Source: Streptococcaceae bacterium (lineage in GTDB: Bacteria > Bacillota > Bacilli > Lactobacillales > Streptococcaceae). Taken from it: DNA of 9,239 nucleotides. The stretch spans positions 1 through 9,239 of the forward strand of contig JAITWV010000047.1 of the NCBI GenBank assembly GCA_031285105.1, in the 5' to 3' direction. Shown one piece after another: positions 1-5,555 of this stretch (position 1 is its first letter; each line of letters begins with the position of its first letter). The notes under the pieces are model-generated. The model was not told where the DNA came from, ran no database searches, and saw only the letters and a program-made list of their open reading frames with translations. A program made the position numbers and the translations under genes.

Positions 1-2
1 TT

Positions 3-56
3 TTTGAAAAAGATAATGATCCATTGACCACAAGATCAAAATGTTTTTCAATATGA
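3..56 (+). CDS. C-terminal tail of an unidentified upstream gene (partial)
   Basis: One frame is open from the left edge of the window to a TGA at 54-56 and reads FEKDNDPLTTRSKCFSI. The other two forward frames stop at once. The stop lies just before the Shine-Dalgarno of the acetyltransferase gene (59-64), a spacing typical of co-transcribed genes, so this is probably the end of the preceding gene in the same operon. Only 17 residues are visible and I do not recognise the family. Confidence 0.4.
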   Translation, partial: FEKDNDPLTTRSKCFSI

Positions 57-70
57 ATAAGGAGCAAATT

Positions 71-817
71 ATGTACACAAAAGAACAATTAAAAAAACAA
101 CTAGCAACAATTGGCGTGAATCCTAAAGGTGTTTTAAAAGTCCATTTATCTTATAAAGCTATTGGTGAGTTGGAAAATGGTGGCGATACCGTTCTTGAAG
201 CGTTAATGGAGTATATGAAAGAAGGATTGCTTGTTCTTCCTACGCATACTTGGCGCAATATCAATGACATGAACCCTGTATTTGATGTTTTATACACTCC
301 TTCATGTGTCGGTTATTTGACTGAAAGTTTTAGACAGAAAAAAGGCGTGGTTCGCTCATTACATCCAACTCACTCAGTTTCGGCGATTGGTAAGGGAGCT
401 GAGGAATTAGTCAAAGGGGATGAATTATTAACTTCACCATGTGGCAAGGGTGGTGCTTATCATAAATTATATGAAGCCAATGCCCAAGTGTTGTTGATTG
501 GAGTAAATTTTATGCGTAACACGATTGTTCATGGCTTTGAAGAATGGAATGGAGTGCCGAATATCTTAAATGAAAAAGCGGTTGAATTAATTACGATTCC
601 TAAACAAGGTGAACGTATTAAAATTGACATGCATCGCCACATTTCAAGACTTGGTTCACGAACATTTGCTAAATTAGAACCTCGTGCGATTATGGAAGGG
701 GTGCTAACTTTAGGACGATTTGGTGATGCGGATACTCGTTTGATGAATGCCAAGCCTTTGTTTGATTTAGTTAGTGATGAATTGCAGAAAGATTTGAATT
801 ATCTGCAGCGTTATTAA
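71..817 (+). CDS. AAC(3)-family aminoglycoside N-acetyltransferase-like protein
   Basis: 248 residues, close to the usual size of the AAC(3)/YokD-type acetyltransferases, cytoplasmic enzymes that use acetyl-CoA to acetylate the 3-amino group of 2-deoxystreptamine in characterised members. Family signatures seen: VHLSYKAIG (24-32), the glycine-rich GGDTVLEAL (37-45), LPTHTW (56-61), HPTHSVSAIG (98-107), and NTIVHGFEE (150-158), whose His154 and Glu157 match the family's catalytic His/Glu region. The ATG at 71 is chosen over an in-frame ATG at 41 because AAGGAG (59-64) sits 6 nt before it; nothing comparable precedes 41. It probably continues an operon from the left. Base composition matches the neighbours and no mobile element is visible, so it looks like a chromosomal homologue. 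Whether it modifies any aminoglycoside cannot be told from sequence. Confidence 0.88.
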   Translation: MYTKEQLKKQLATIGVNPKGVLKVHLSYKAIGELENGGDTVLEALMEYMKEGLLVLPTHTWRNINDMNPVFDVLYTPSCVGYLTESFRQKKGVVRSLHPTHSVSAIGKGAEELVKGDELLTSPCGKGGAYHKLYEANAQVLLIGVNFMRNTIVHGFEEWNGVPNILNEKAVELITIPKQGERIKIDMHRHISRLGSRTFAKLEPRAIMEGVLTLGRFGDADTRLMNAKPLFDLVSDELQKDLNYLQRY

Positions 818-850
818 AAAATAAATGAAATCATTATTCCATGATATTTC

Positions 851-866
851 ACGTATTATTATACGT
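851..866. promoter_or_regulatory. Palindrome upstream of the antitoxin promoter (putative operator)
   Basis: ACGTAT (851-856) and ATACGT (861-866) form a perfect 6-bp inverted repeat around TATT. It covers the expected -35 position of the extended -10 promoter at 882-890. Antitoxins of the Phd/YefM type commonly bind palindromes in their own promoter, so an autoregulatory operator is a reasonable inference. Confidence 0.45.
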
Positions 867-881
867 CTAATATTCCGATTA

Positions 882-890
882 TGCTATAAT
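882..890 (+). promoter_or_regulatory. Extended -10 promoter of the toxin-antitoxin module
   Basis: TGC followed by a perfect TATAAT (885-890) lies 18 nt before the antitoxin start at 909. No good -35 box is found 16-18 bp upstream, which fits an extended -10 promoter. Transcription would start about 897, leaving a very short leader that holds little more than the ribosome binding site. Confidence 0.65.
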
Positions 891-908
891 ATCTGTGAGG
901 TGAGGAAA

Positions 909-1223
909 ATGGAACTACGTCATATTACATCAGATGTGCTATCAACAAGCATTACAGACCTAACGAGAAATACACCAAGCATTATTAAAAACGCTCGAAA
1001 CATAAAAAAAATTATTGTGTTCAAAAACAATCAACCTACCGTTGTTCTTTATGATTTTGAAAAAGATCGTGAGCGTGAAGAAATGATTGAACGTCTTGAA
1101 AAAGAAAATCGAGCATTGCGACTAGAAAAATCTCTTTATGCACTCAATTCGACACCACAAACTATTTCAACAGATGAGGATTTTTTTGAGTATCTCAGTG
1201 AATTGGAAGATGAGGAAGGATAA
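909..1223 (+). CDS. Phd/YefM-like antitoxin
   Basis: 104 residues. The first half, running from MELRHITSDVL through STSITDLTRNTPSIIKNA to KKIIVFKNNQPTVVLYDFE, follows the Phd/YefM pattern: an N-terminal strand, a helix, and then the 'hydrophobic strand, K/R-NNxP, hydrophobic strand' hairpin. In this family that part binds DNA and dimerises. The charged second half (about residues 55-104, ending in an acidic tail) would be the toxin-wrapping region. The ATG at 909 is preferred over an upstream in-frame ATG at 825 because it has a GAGGTGA ribosome binding site (897-903) and the 882-890 promoter lies between the two. Its TAA overlaps the ATG of the next gene by one base (TAATG), the coupling expected of an antitoxin-toxin pair. 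The family call rests on pattern, not on a database match. Confidence 0.65.
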   Translation: MELRHITSDVLSTSITDLTRNTPSIIKNARNIKKIIVFKNNQPTVVLYDFEKDREREEMIERLEKENRALRLEKSLYALNSTPQTISTDEDFFEYLSELEDEEG

Positions 1224-1675
1224 TGGAAAATTTTGATATTTACTTTATCAAACTAGCTCCAAAGAAGGAATATAAAGCAGGAGGTGCGGTTTACCATTAA
1301 CATGTTATCGTTTCAGTAGATGAGAAAGGAAATTACTTATTGTTTAACACCATTACGTCTAAATATGAGAGTAAATCAGAGTTTATTAAACTTCAATACT
1401 ACCCAATTGTTGATTGGAAGGATGTGGGTTTTGACAAACCATCTTATATCGATATCAAAAGTTTCAAGAAATTTAGTAAAGAAATTGTAGAGAAATATTT
1501 TAGCAAAGAACCTTTTGGAACACTTTCTAAAGCAGATCAAATTGGCTTAGAGGAATTTGTAGCATCTTATCTTGCTAGACGAAAAAGTTATCATGAAGAA
1601 CAAAAGCATGCGAAAAAAAATGGAGCAATTGACCATCCAGATAGTTTACAACAAGCTGATGAAACACACGATTAA
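1223..1675 (+). pseudogene. PemK/MazF-like toxin gene interrupted by an in-frame TAA
   Basis: Reading from the ATG at 1223 gives MENFDIYFIKLAPKK and on to GGAVYH, then a TAA at 1298-1300 (codon 26). The same frame stays open to 1675, beginning HVIVSVDEKGNYLLFNTITSK. Ignoring the stop, the product would be about 150 residues. The layout (strand, loop, HVIVSVDE strand, FNTITSK strand, later PSYIDI, and FGTLSKADQIGLEEFV near the C-terminus) resembles the PemK/MazF endoribonuclease fold. The usual arginine before the VIS strand is not evident, so the family call is tentative. One base change from a Lys, Gln or Glu codon would create the stop. A TTG at 1340 with AAAGGA 9 nt upstream could restart a 111-residue fragment, but this would lack the first two core strands. 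The gene is most likely inactivated. Readthrough and a sequencing error are alternatives. Confidence 0.65.
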
Positions 1676-1680
1676 AAATA

Positions 1681-1729
1681 AAAAAAGTTAGGTACACTCT
1701 TATTTCAAGGAGTCTACCTAACTTTTTTT
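1681..1729. terminator. Bidirectional intrinsic terminator
   Basis: AAAAAAGTTAGGTA (1681-1694) pairs with TACCTAACTTTTTT (1715-1728), and the stem continues inside with ACTC/GAGT (1696-1699 / 1710-1713) after one mismatch. T-runs follow the stem on both strands. It ends the toxin-antitoxin transcript on the plus strand and the convergent VOC gene on the minus strand; the VOC stop codon lies within the T-run. Confidence 0.9.
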
Positions 1730-2111
1730 ATGCCGTCAATTCAAGTAAATTCCCTTCTAAATCAGCAATTACCGCTTCATAATATCCATCTCCGGTTGTA
1801 CGTGGTCCGTTAAGTAATGAAAAACCATCAGCGGTCATTTTTTCCACCATACTATCTACTGCAACTTTGCCACCTTCTAATTGTAAAGCTAGATGGGCAA
1901 ATCCATAGACATTCGGTGTATTTTCGCTAATATCTGCACGACTCATTAACTCCAAACGCGCACCTGAGGCAAATGTTAGAAAATATGAGCGAAATCCTGT
2001 TGTTTGATTATGGTACAACTCATTAGATTTAGCTTCAAAATAGGTTTCATAAAATGCTCTCATTGCTTCTAAGTCACGACACCAAAGGCCGATGTGTTCG
2101 ATTTTTACCAT
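1728..2111 (-). CDS. VOC-family (glyoxalase/dioxygenase fold) protein
   Basis: 127 residues, the standard length of a single-domain vicinal-oxygen-chelate protein made of two beta-alpha-beta-beta-beta modules. The first module starts VKIEHIGLWCRDLEAMRAFY and the second starts at GFAHLALQL. The four metal-ligand positions of glyoxalase I-like members are all present: His6, Glu54 (RLELM), His73 (FAHLAL) and Glu124 (NLLEL). A divalent-metal enzyme such as a lactoylglutathione lyase-like or thiol-adduct-processing protein is therefore possible, but the substrate is unknown. The ATG at 2111 is preferred to the one at 2117: AGAGG (2120-2124) is 8 nt from the former and only 2 nt from the latter. 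It is transcribed alone, divergently from the fruK-like gene, with an inverted repeat at its promoter. Confidence 0.85.
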   Translation of the reverse strand: MVKIEHIGLWCRDLEAMRAFYETYFEAKSNELYHNQTTGFRSYFLTFASGARLELMSRADISENTPNVYGFAHLALQLEGGKVAVDSMVEKMTADGFSLLNGPRTTGDGYYEAVIADLEGNLLELTA

Positions 2112-2132
2112 GTTCATTTCCTCTTTTCATTT

Positions 2133-2163
2133 GATAGTTCTAGTATAAACTGTGTGAACTATC
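2133..2163. promoter_or_regulatory. Inverted repeat over the VOC promoter (putative operator)
   Basis: GATAGTTC (2133-2140) and GAACTATC (2156-2163) are perfect 8-bp inverted arms, centre to centre 23 bp. One arm lies in the VOC -10/-35 spacer and the other just beyond the -10 on the transcribed side. Because the repeat straddles the probable transcription start, it would not be transcribed whole, which favours a dimeric repressor or activator site over an RNA hairpin. Confidence 0.5.
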
Positions 2164-2172
2164 TCATGTCAA
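2142..2172 (-). promoter_or_regulatory. Promoter of the VOC gene
   Basis: On the minus strand a perfect TTGACA -35 (2167-2172) is followed by TTTATA at 17-bp spacing (2144-2149) or TATACT at 19-bp spacing (2142-2147). The gene starts about 31 nt downstream at 2111. Confidence 0.6.
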
Positions 2173-2191
2173 ATAATTTTTCAAAATACAC

Positions 2192-2197
2192 TATAAT
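2192..2197 (+). promoter_or_regulatory. -10 element of the fruK-like gene
   Basis: A perfect TATAAT lies 33 nt before the TTG start at 2230. The -35 region (about 2167-2174) is poor and coincides with the -35 of the divergent VOC promoter, so the two promoters would overlap and may compete or share a regulator. Confidence 0.5.
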
Positions 2198-2229
2198 AAA
2201 AGCAAATACACACTTATGGAGGAAAAATT

Positions 2230-3147
2230 TTGATTTACACTATTACACTCAACCCTGCTATTGATTTTATTGTCAGACTTGATACTTTAAACATTGGTGA
2301 GGTGAATCGCATGACAAGTGACGATAAATTCCCCGGTGGCAAAGGGATTAATGTTTCTCGTTTGTTGAATTTTTTAGGTACACCAACCACTGCTCTTGGA
2401 TTTTTAGGGGGATTTACGGGTAAGTTTATTGAAGAAAAATTGCAAGCTGAAGGAATTTGTTCAGATTTTACAACAATCAAACAAGATACACGCCTGAATA
2501 TTAAACTAAATGCAGATGGTGAAACGGAGATTAACGGCGCTGGTCCAAATATTACTGAAACTGAAATTCAAGTCTTTTTGCAAAAACTAAACCAATTAAC
2601 TTCTGAGGATATCGTTATTCTTTCAGGTTCAGCACCAAAATCGTTAGGCAATGAATTTTACCAACAAATCATCAAAAAAATTAAAGAAAGACAAGCGGCA
2701 TTTGTGATTGATGTTGAAGGGCAAATGTTGATTAACTCACTTGTTTTTGAGCCACTATTGATTAAACCAAATCATTATGAATTAGCAGCTATGTTTGAAA
2801 CACACTTTGAAACGAAAGAAGAGATGATTCCTTATGCGAAAGAATTATTAAAATTGGGGTCAAAACATGTCTTAATTTCCATGGGTGGTGCGGGTGCTTT
2901 GATGATTACAAAAGATGCGGTTTACTTTGCGGAACCAATCAAGCGTGAAGTGAAAAATTCAGTTGGCGCGGGGGATTCGATGGTGGCTGGGTTTGTGGAT
3001 GAATTTGTTAAAACTCAAGATGCGCTGAGAGCTTTTAAAATGGGCGTTGCATGTGGGAGTGCGAGTGCTTTTTGTGATGATTTGGCTAGTCGAGCGTTGA
3101 TTGAGAAGGTTTTGGAGTTTGTGCATATTGTAAAAATTAGCGAATAG
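2230..3147 (+). CDS. fruK: 1-phosphofructokinase-family sugar-phosphate kinase
   Basis: 305 residues, the normal length for the PfkB-family FruK/LacC group, which phosphorylates fructose-1-phosphate (FruK) or tagatose-6-phosphate (LacC) with ATP in the cytoplasm. Signatures: N-terminal TLNPAID (6-12), the first PfkB motif FPGGKGINVSR (34-44), GFLGGFTG (57-64), IKPNHYEL (178-185), and the C-terminal motif NSVGAGDSMVAGF (243-255) with catalytic base Asp249. The start is a TTG preceded at 7 nt by GGAGG (2218-2222); the ATG at 2216 is out of frame. FruK is favoured over LacC on overall look, but the two are hard to separate by eye. The usual fruR regulator and fruA PTS transporter are absent on both sides, so the gene stands alone here and must rely on a transporter encoded elsewhere, if it is FruK. 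Confidence 0.85.
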   Translation: MIYTITLNPAIDFIVRLDTLNIGEVNRMTSDDKFPGGKGINVSRLLNFLGTPTTALGFLGGFTGKFIEEKLQAEGICSDFTTIKQDTRLNIKLNADGETEINGAGPNITETEIQVFLQKLNQLTSEDIVILSGSAPKSLGNEFYQQIIKKIKERQAAFVIDVEGQMLINSLVFEPLLIKPNHYELAAMFETHFETKEEMIPYAKELLKLGSKHVLISMGGAGALMITKDAVYFAEPIKREVKNSVGAGDSMVAGFVDEFVKTQDALRAFKMGVACGSASAFCDDLASRALIEKVLEFVHIVKISE

Positions 3148-3261
3148 TAATTGGTTTATAGATCTAAACATATTGTCGTTCTTTTTATATTATATGGAAG
3201 AATAAACAGGTTGCTTTGATTGAAATTATTGACAAAAGTTGAAAGTTACGCAATATACTGA

Positions 3262-3474
3262 TTGGAAATATTCTGGTTTGTTAAAATTTTTTTTAGTGAC
3301 CATATTTTTCCTGAAACACGCTTTGATGCAAAGAAAACGCTAATGGCACCTGGTCTTGAGAAATATGACGTGCTTGCAATTGTGAAAATTACGCATGGAC
3401 TGAATTGGGATGATTTTAATTGGGTGAAATTTGTTGGGGAAAAATTGGATTATGAGGATATTAAGGCGCGTTGA
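3262..3474 (+). pseudogene. Degraded remnant of an unidentified gene
   Basis: A 70-codon frame beginning with TTG ends just before a strong terminator. From about residue 13 it looks like genuine protein sequence (for example HIFPETRFDAKK, LAIVKITHGLNWDDFNW), with a natural C-terminus. There is no ribosome binding site before the TTG, an in-frame TGA lies directly upstream (3259-3261), and the leading codons run through a T8 tract. I read this as the C-terminal end of a gene whose front has been lost. I cannot name the family. The preceding 114 bases (3148-3261) hold no gene that I can see, so from 3148 to 3575 there is no intact gene. Confidence 0.4.
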
Positions 3475-3486
3475 TTTAGTGAATTG

Positions 3487-3523
3487 AAAAGGTTGGAGCA
3501 CACTCTCATTCCAACCTTTTTTT
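3487..3523. terminator. Intrinsic terminator, usable on both strands
   Basis: AAAAGGTTGGA (3487-3497) and TCCAACCTTTT (3510-3520) form a perfect 11-bp stem with a 12-nt loop, and the T-run extends to 3523 on the plus strand. On the minus strand four T follow the stem, so it may also end the 560-residue gene, whose stop codon is about 50 bp away. Confidence 0.88.
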
Positions 3524-3575
3524 AACTACATTAGAAAAAATTAAGCGGGTTCTCAAAGCCAAAAAAGACAAACTT

Positions 3576-5258
3576 CTATACATTATTCAGTTCGCTATAT
3601 ACTTTTTTCGCATACAAATTATACGATTTCATTGAATCCAATGTTTTAAAGAAATGAAGTTTTTCGTTCATATGTTGATTGATTAATTGATGTAAAAATT
3701 CATACATCGCAATATCTAGCATAATATCACCTGAAGGCTGATAATGACGACCTTTAAATCTGTTCCAAGCTTCTAACCTTTTTCCTAGTTTTTGTTCTTT
3801 ATCCCATAACTGTTTGGCAAGTTTAGTTAATCGACGGTTACCTTGTGCTATAACCAAACGTTTTTCTTCTTTTAATCTACTTGCTTGTTCTAACTTAATT
3901 TTTGTTTTTCGAGCGATAGCTTCTGCTTTCATTTGTTTCGCATATGCAATCTTTTCTTGATAATCTTCATAATATACTTTCAAAATTCTGTTTCTTCTTT
4001 TCAAATTAGAAATTATTTCTTCTATATTTTTAGGAGCTTGATTCAATGTTGATGTAATTTCTAAATTAGCTTCTTGAACAATATGGTTAGGAAGTTCTTT
4101 AATCATTTTATCATAGCGCTTAATAGTACCATAAAACGATTTAAATACAGGTAACCACTTTTCATCAATTATTTCCTTTAATTCCGATGGTTTATTTGTC
4201 TCATGAATAAATCTTTTTTCGAAAAATTCATTCCATTGATTCACATAATCTTTCCCATATTTTTTTAGATGTTTTAGTCCATTTAATCGAAATAACTCTG
4301 CCTTATATGCTTCTTCATGATTTTCAATATATTTGCGATACCATTCTTCCACTTCAAAAAAAGTTTTAATCGCTAAAGAAACATCATTTTTATTAATTGC
4401 CTCTTTATAACAAGAATTTCTAAGAGTATTTTGCATCTTTAAAGCTTTATTTCGATATGAAATGTAATCTTTAGTAATCTTACTAATAAAATTTAATTTT
4501 GATTCCAACTCTTCGATAGAATTTTCTTCAAGTCGCACATCTTGTACTGTAATAAAGCCTGAAAGACTAATTATTTCTTTCTCACTCAACTTACTAGAAA
4601 AAAGCCAAATTTCATAATCAAATTGTTTTAATAATGCTGTTTTTTTACCTTTTGTTGATGCCATAAAAACAGAACGGTTCTCAGATACCAAGCTTGTTAA
4701 TCGTTCGTGGTCAACCCTAGCTAAGGGCAAGTTCGCTTGGGAGAACTCTTTTAATATACCGTTAAACTTTTTCCTTGATGCAACATTCAAATCCATCTCA
4801 ACATATTCATCATATAGCTCTTGTTGAAATCTTCTACCTACTGAATATTTGCGTAATACTTCATCTACTCCTTGATCAATTTTATTAATCCCTTTTCTCA
4901 CTTCATTTGCAACTTCTTGGGGAATGCCTAAATGTTGGGCGAAATGACTTATCCCTAATGCCATTTCATGTTTCTTTGATTTTGATTTCACAACAAATTG
5001 GTATTTTATTCCTCTACCACATTTGCATTTCAATAAGTTATGATTACCAAATGCTCTTTCAAAACCAGCATCTTCATTGAAATTTACAAACACCCAATCT
5101 GTGTTGCGAAGGAAATTGTTGTTGTGAAAGGCAGAATTGTATTGATATCTTTTGTACATTGAAATTGCTGCTTTTTGTCGATTGTTTAATGTCTTTATTA
5201 ATTCATTTCTTTTTTCTACAGTTAAAGCGACACTATGCTTTACTTTAATTCGTGGCAA
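3576..5258 (-). CDS. Protein of unknown function with CxC..H..H motif and C-terminal coiled coil
   Basis: 560 residues; I do not recognise a named family. It has no signal peptide or membrane segment, so it is probably cytoplasmic, and it is rich in Lys/Arg. Near the N-terminus LKCKCGRGIKYQF (76-88) is followed by His97 and by LGISHFAQHLGIP (101-113). Cys78, Cys80, His105 and His109 could form a small zinc-binding knuckle, which would suit nucleic-acid or protein binding. Residues 240-400 look all-helical, and 411-495 are a long, strongly charged helix with heptad-like spacing, probably a coiled coil. The start is TTG, supported by GGAGG (5267-5271) 8 nt upstream. It stands alone, diverging from the HU-like gene across a 297-bp region with repeats. 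A role in DNA handling or a mobile-element cargo function is only a guess from this setting. Confidence 0.75.
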   Translation of the reverse strand: MPRIKVKHSVALTVEKRNELIKTLNNRQKAAISMYKRYQYNSAFHNNNFLRNTDWVFVNFNEDAGFERAFGNHNLLKCKCGRGIKYQFVVKSKSKKHEMALGISHFAQHLGIPQEVANEVRKGINKIDQGVDEVLRKYSVGRRFQQELYDEYVEMDLNVASRKKFNGILKEFSQANLPLARVDHERLTSLVSENRSVFMASTKGKKTALLKQFDYEIWLFSSKLSEKEIISLSGFITVQDVRLEENSIEELESKLNFISKITKDYISYRNKALKMQNTLRNSCYKEAINKNDVSLAIKTFFEVEEWYRKYIENHEEAYKAELFRLNGLKHLKKYGKDYVNQWNEFFEKRFIHETNKPSELKEIIDEKWLPVFKSFYGTIKRYDKMIKELPNHIVQEANLEITSTLNQAPKNIEEIISNLKRRNRILKVYYEDYQEKIAYAKQMKAEAIARKTKIKLEQASRLKEEKRLVIAQGNRRLTKLAKQLWDKEQKLGKRLEAWNRFKGRHYQPSGDIMLDIAMYEFLHQLINQHMNEKLHFFKTLDSMKSYNLYAKKVYSELNNV

Positions 5259-5328
5259 ACCTCACACCTCCGATAACGTTTCTATTTTATTGTTTTATTT
5301 TTTCACATCTAAAAATCATCTTATTACC

Positions 5329-5357
5329 ATTATCTATCATATTAATCTCAAAAACAA
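5329..5357 (-). promoter_or_regulatory. Probable promoter of the 560-residue gene
   Basis: On the minus strand TTGTTT (5352-5357) and GATAAT (5329-5334) are separated by 17 bp. This would give a leader of about 60 nt before the TTG start at 5258. Each box matches the consensus in four or five of six positions, in a very AT-rich region where chance matches are common. Confidence 0.4.
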
Positions 5358-5382
5358 TACTGATTTTCTAATTTTAATAGAT

Positions 5383-5424
5383 AATTCATGCAGAAATATT
5401 CCAAATTCATTGAGAAATATTCCA
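5383..5424. repeat. Tandem pair of 21-bp direct repeats
   Basis: Two adjacent 21-bp units (5383-5403 and 5404-5424) match at 19 of 21 positions. Each begins AATTCAT and ends AGAAATATTCCA; they differ only at the GC/TG pair between those parts. A third AATTCATTG appears at 5451-5459. The core GAAATATTCC is nearly palindromic, and a 21-bp period places the copies on the same DNA face. The pair lies in the divergent intergenic region, upstream of the putative HU-gene -10, so a regulator-binding array is likely. Confidence 0.7.
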
Positions 5425-5440
5425 GTAACCATGCTAAAGT
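5411..5440 (+). promoter_or_regulatory. Possible promoter of the HU-like gene
   Basis: TTGAGA (5411-5416) and TAAAGT (5435-5440) are 18 bp apart, with TGC directly before the latter as in an extended -10. The -35 falls inside the second 21-bp repeat, so a protein bound there would affect transcription. An alternative is TATTAT at 5482-5487 with TTGGCG at 5457-5462 (19-bp spacing). Confidence 0.35.
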
Positions 5441-5491
5441 TATATCAGTCAATTCATTGGCGACAAATAATGGTTTTCCACTATTATCATT

Positions 5492-5518
5492 TGCCCTATC
5501 AAAGCGTAAGGTAGGGCA
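5492..5518 (+). promoter_or_regulatory. Stem-loop in the leader of the HU-like gene
   Basis: TGCCCTATC (5492-5500) pairs with GGTAGGGCA (5510-5518), giving nine pairs with one G-U and a 9-nt loop. It ends about 20 nt before the ribosome binding site. There is no T-run, so it is not a terminator. It could be an operator, an mRNA-stabilising hairpin or a protein-binding element. Confidence 0.45.
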
Positions 5519-5555
5519 TAATAATATGGAAATCAATAAAGGAAGGATGAAAAAT

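Noticed and set aside
41..70. Upstream in-frame ATG as start of the acetyltransferase gene
   Set aside because: No ribosome binding site precedes 41, and AAGGAG at 59-64 fits the ATG at 71 exactly.
826..851. Imperfect hairpin (TGAAATCAT / ATGATATTTCA) as terminator of the acetyltransferase gene
   Set aside because: It needs a bulge and has no T-run after it; it is too weak to call.
1340..1675. Stand-alone 111-residue gene starting at TTG 1340
   Set aside because: The same frame continues upstream to an ATG coupled to the antitoxin, interrupted only by a single TAA; it is better explained as the rest of a broken gene, though restart cannot be excluded.
3229..3259. Promoter-like TTGACA and TATACT with 19-bp spacing
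   Set aside because: Spacing is long, and transcription would begin inside the decayed frame with no usable start codon behind it.
5152..5514. Plus-strand reading frame over the start of the 560-residue gene
   Set aside because: It overlaps a well-supported minus-strand gene and the repeat region, has low-complexity composition and lacks a ribosome binding site.
5388..5555. N-terminal extension of the HU-like protein from the ATG at 5388
   Set aside because: The extension runs through the 21-bp repeats and the stem-loop, has no ribosome binding site, and the HU-like domain is complete from 5556.
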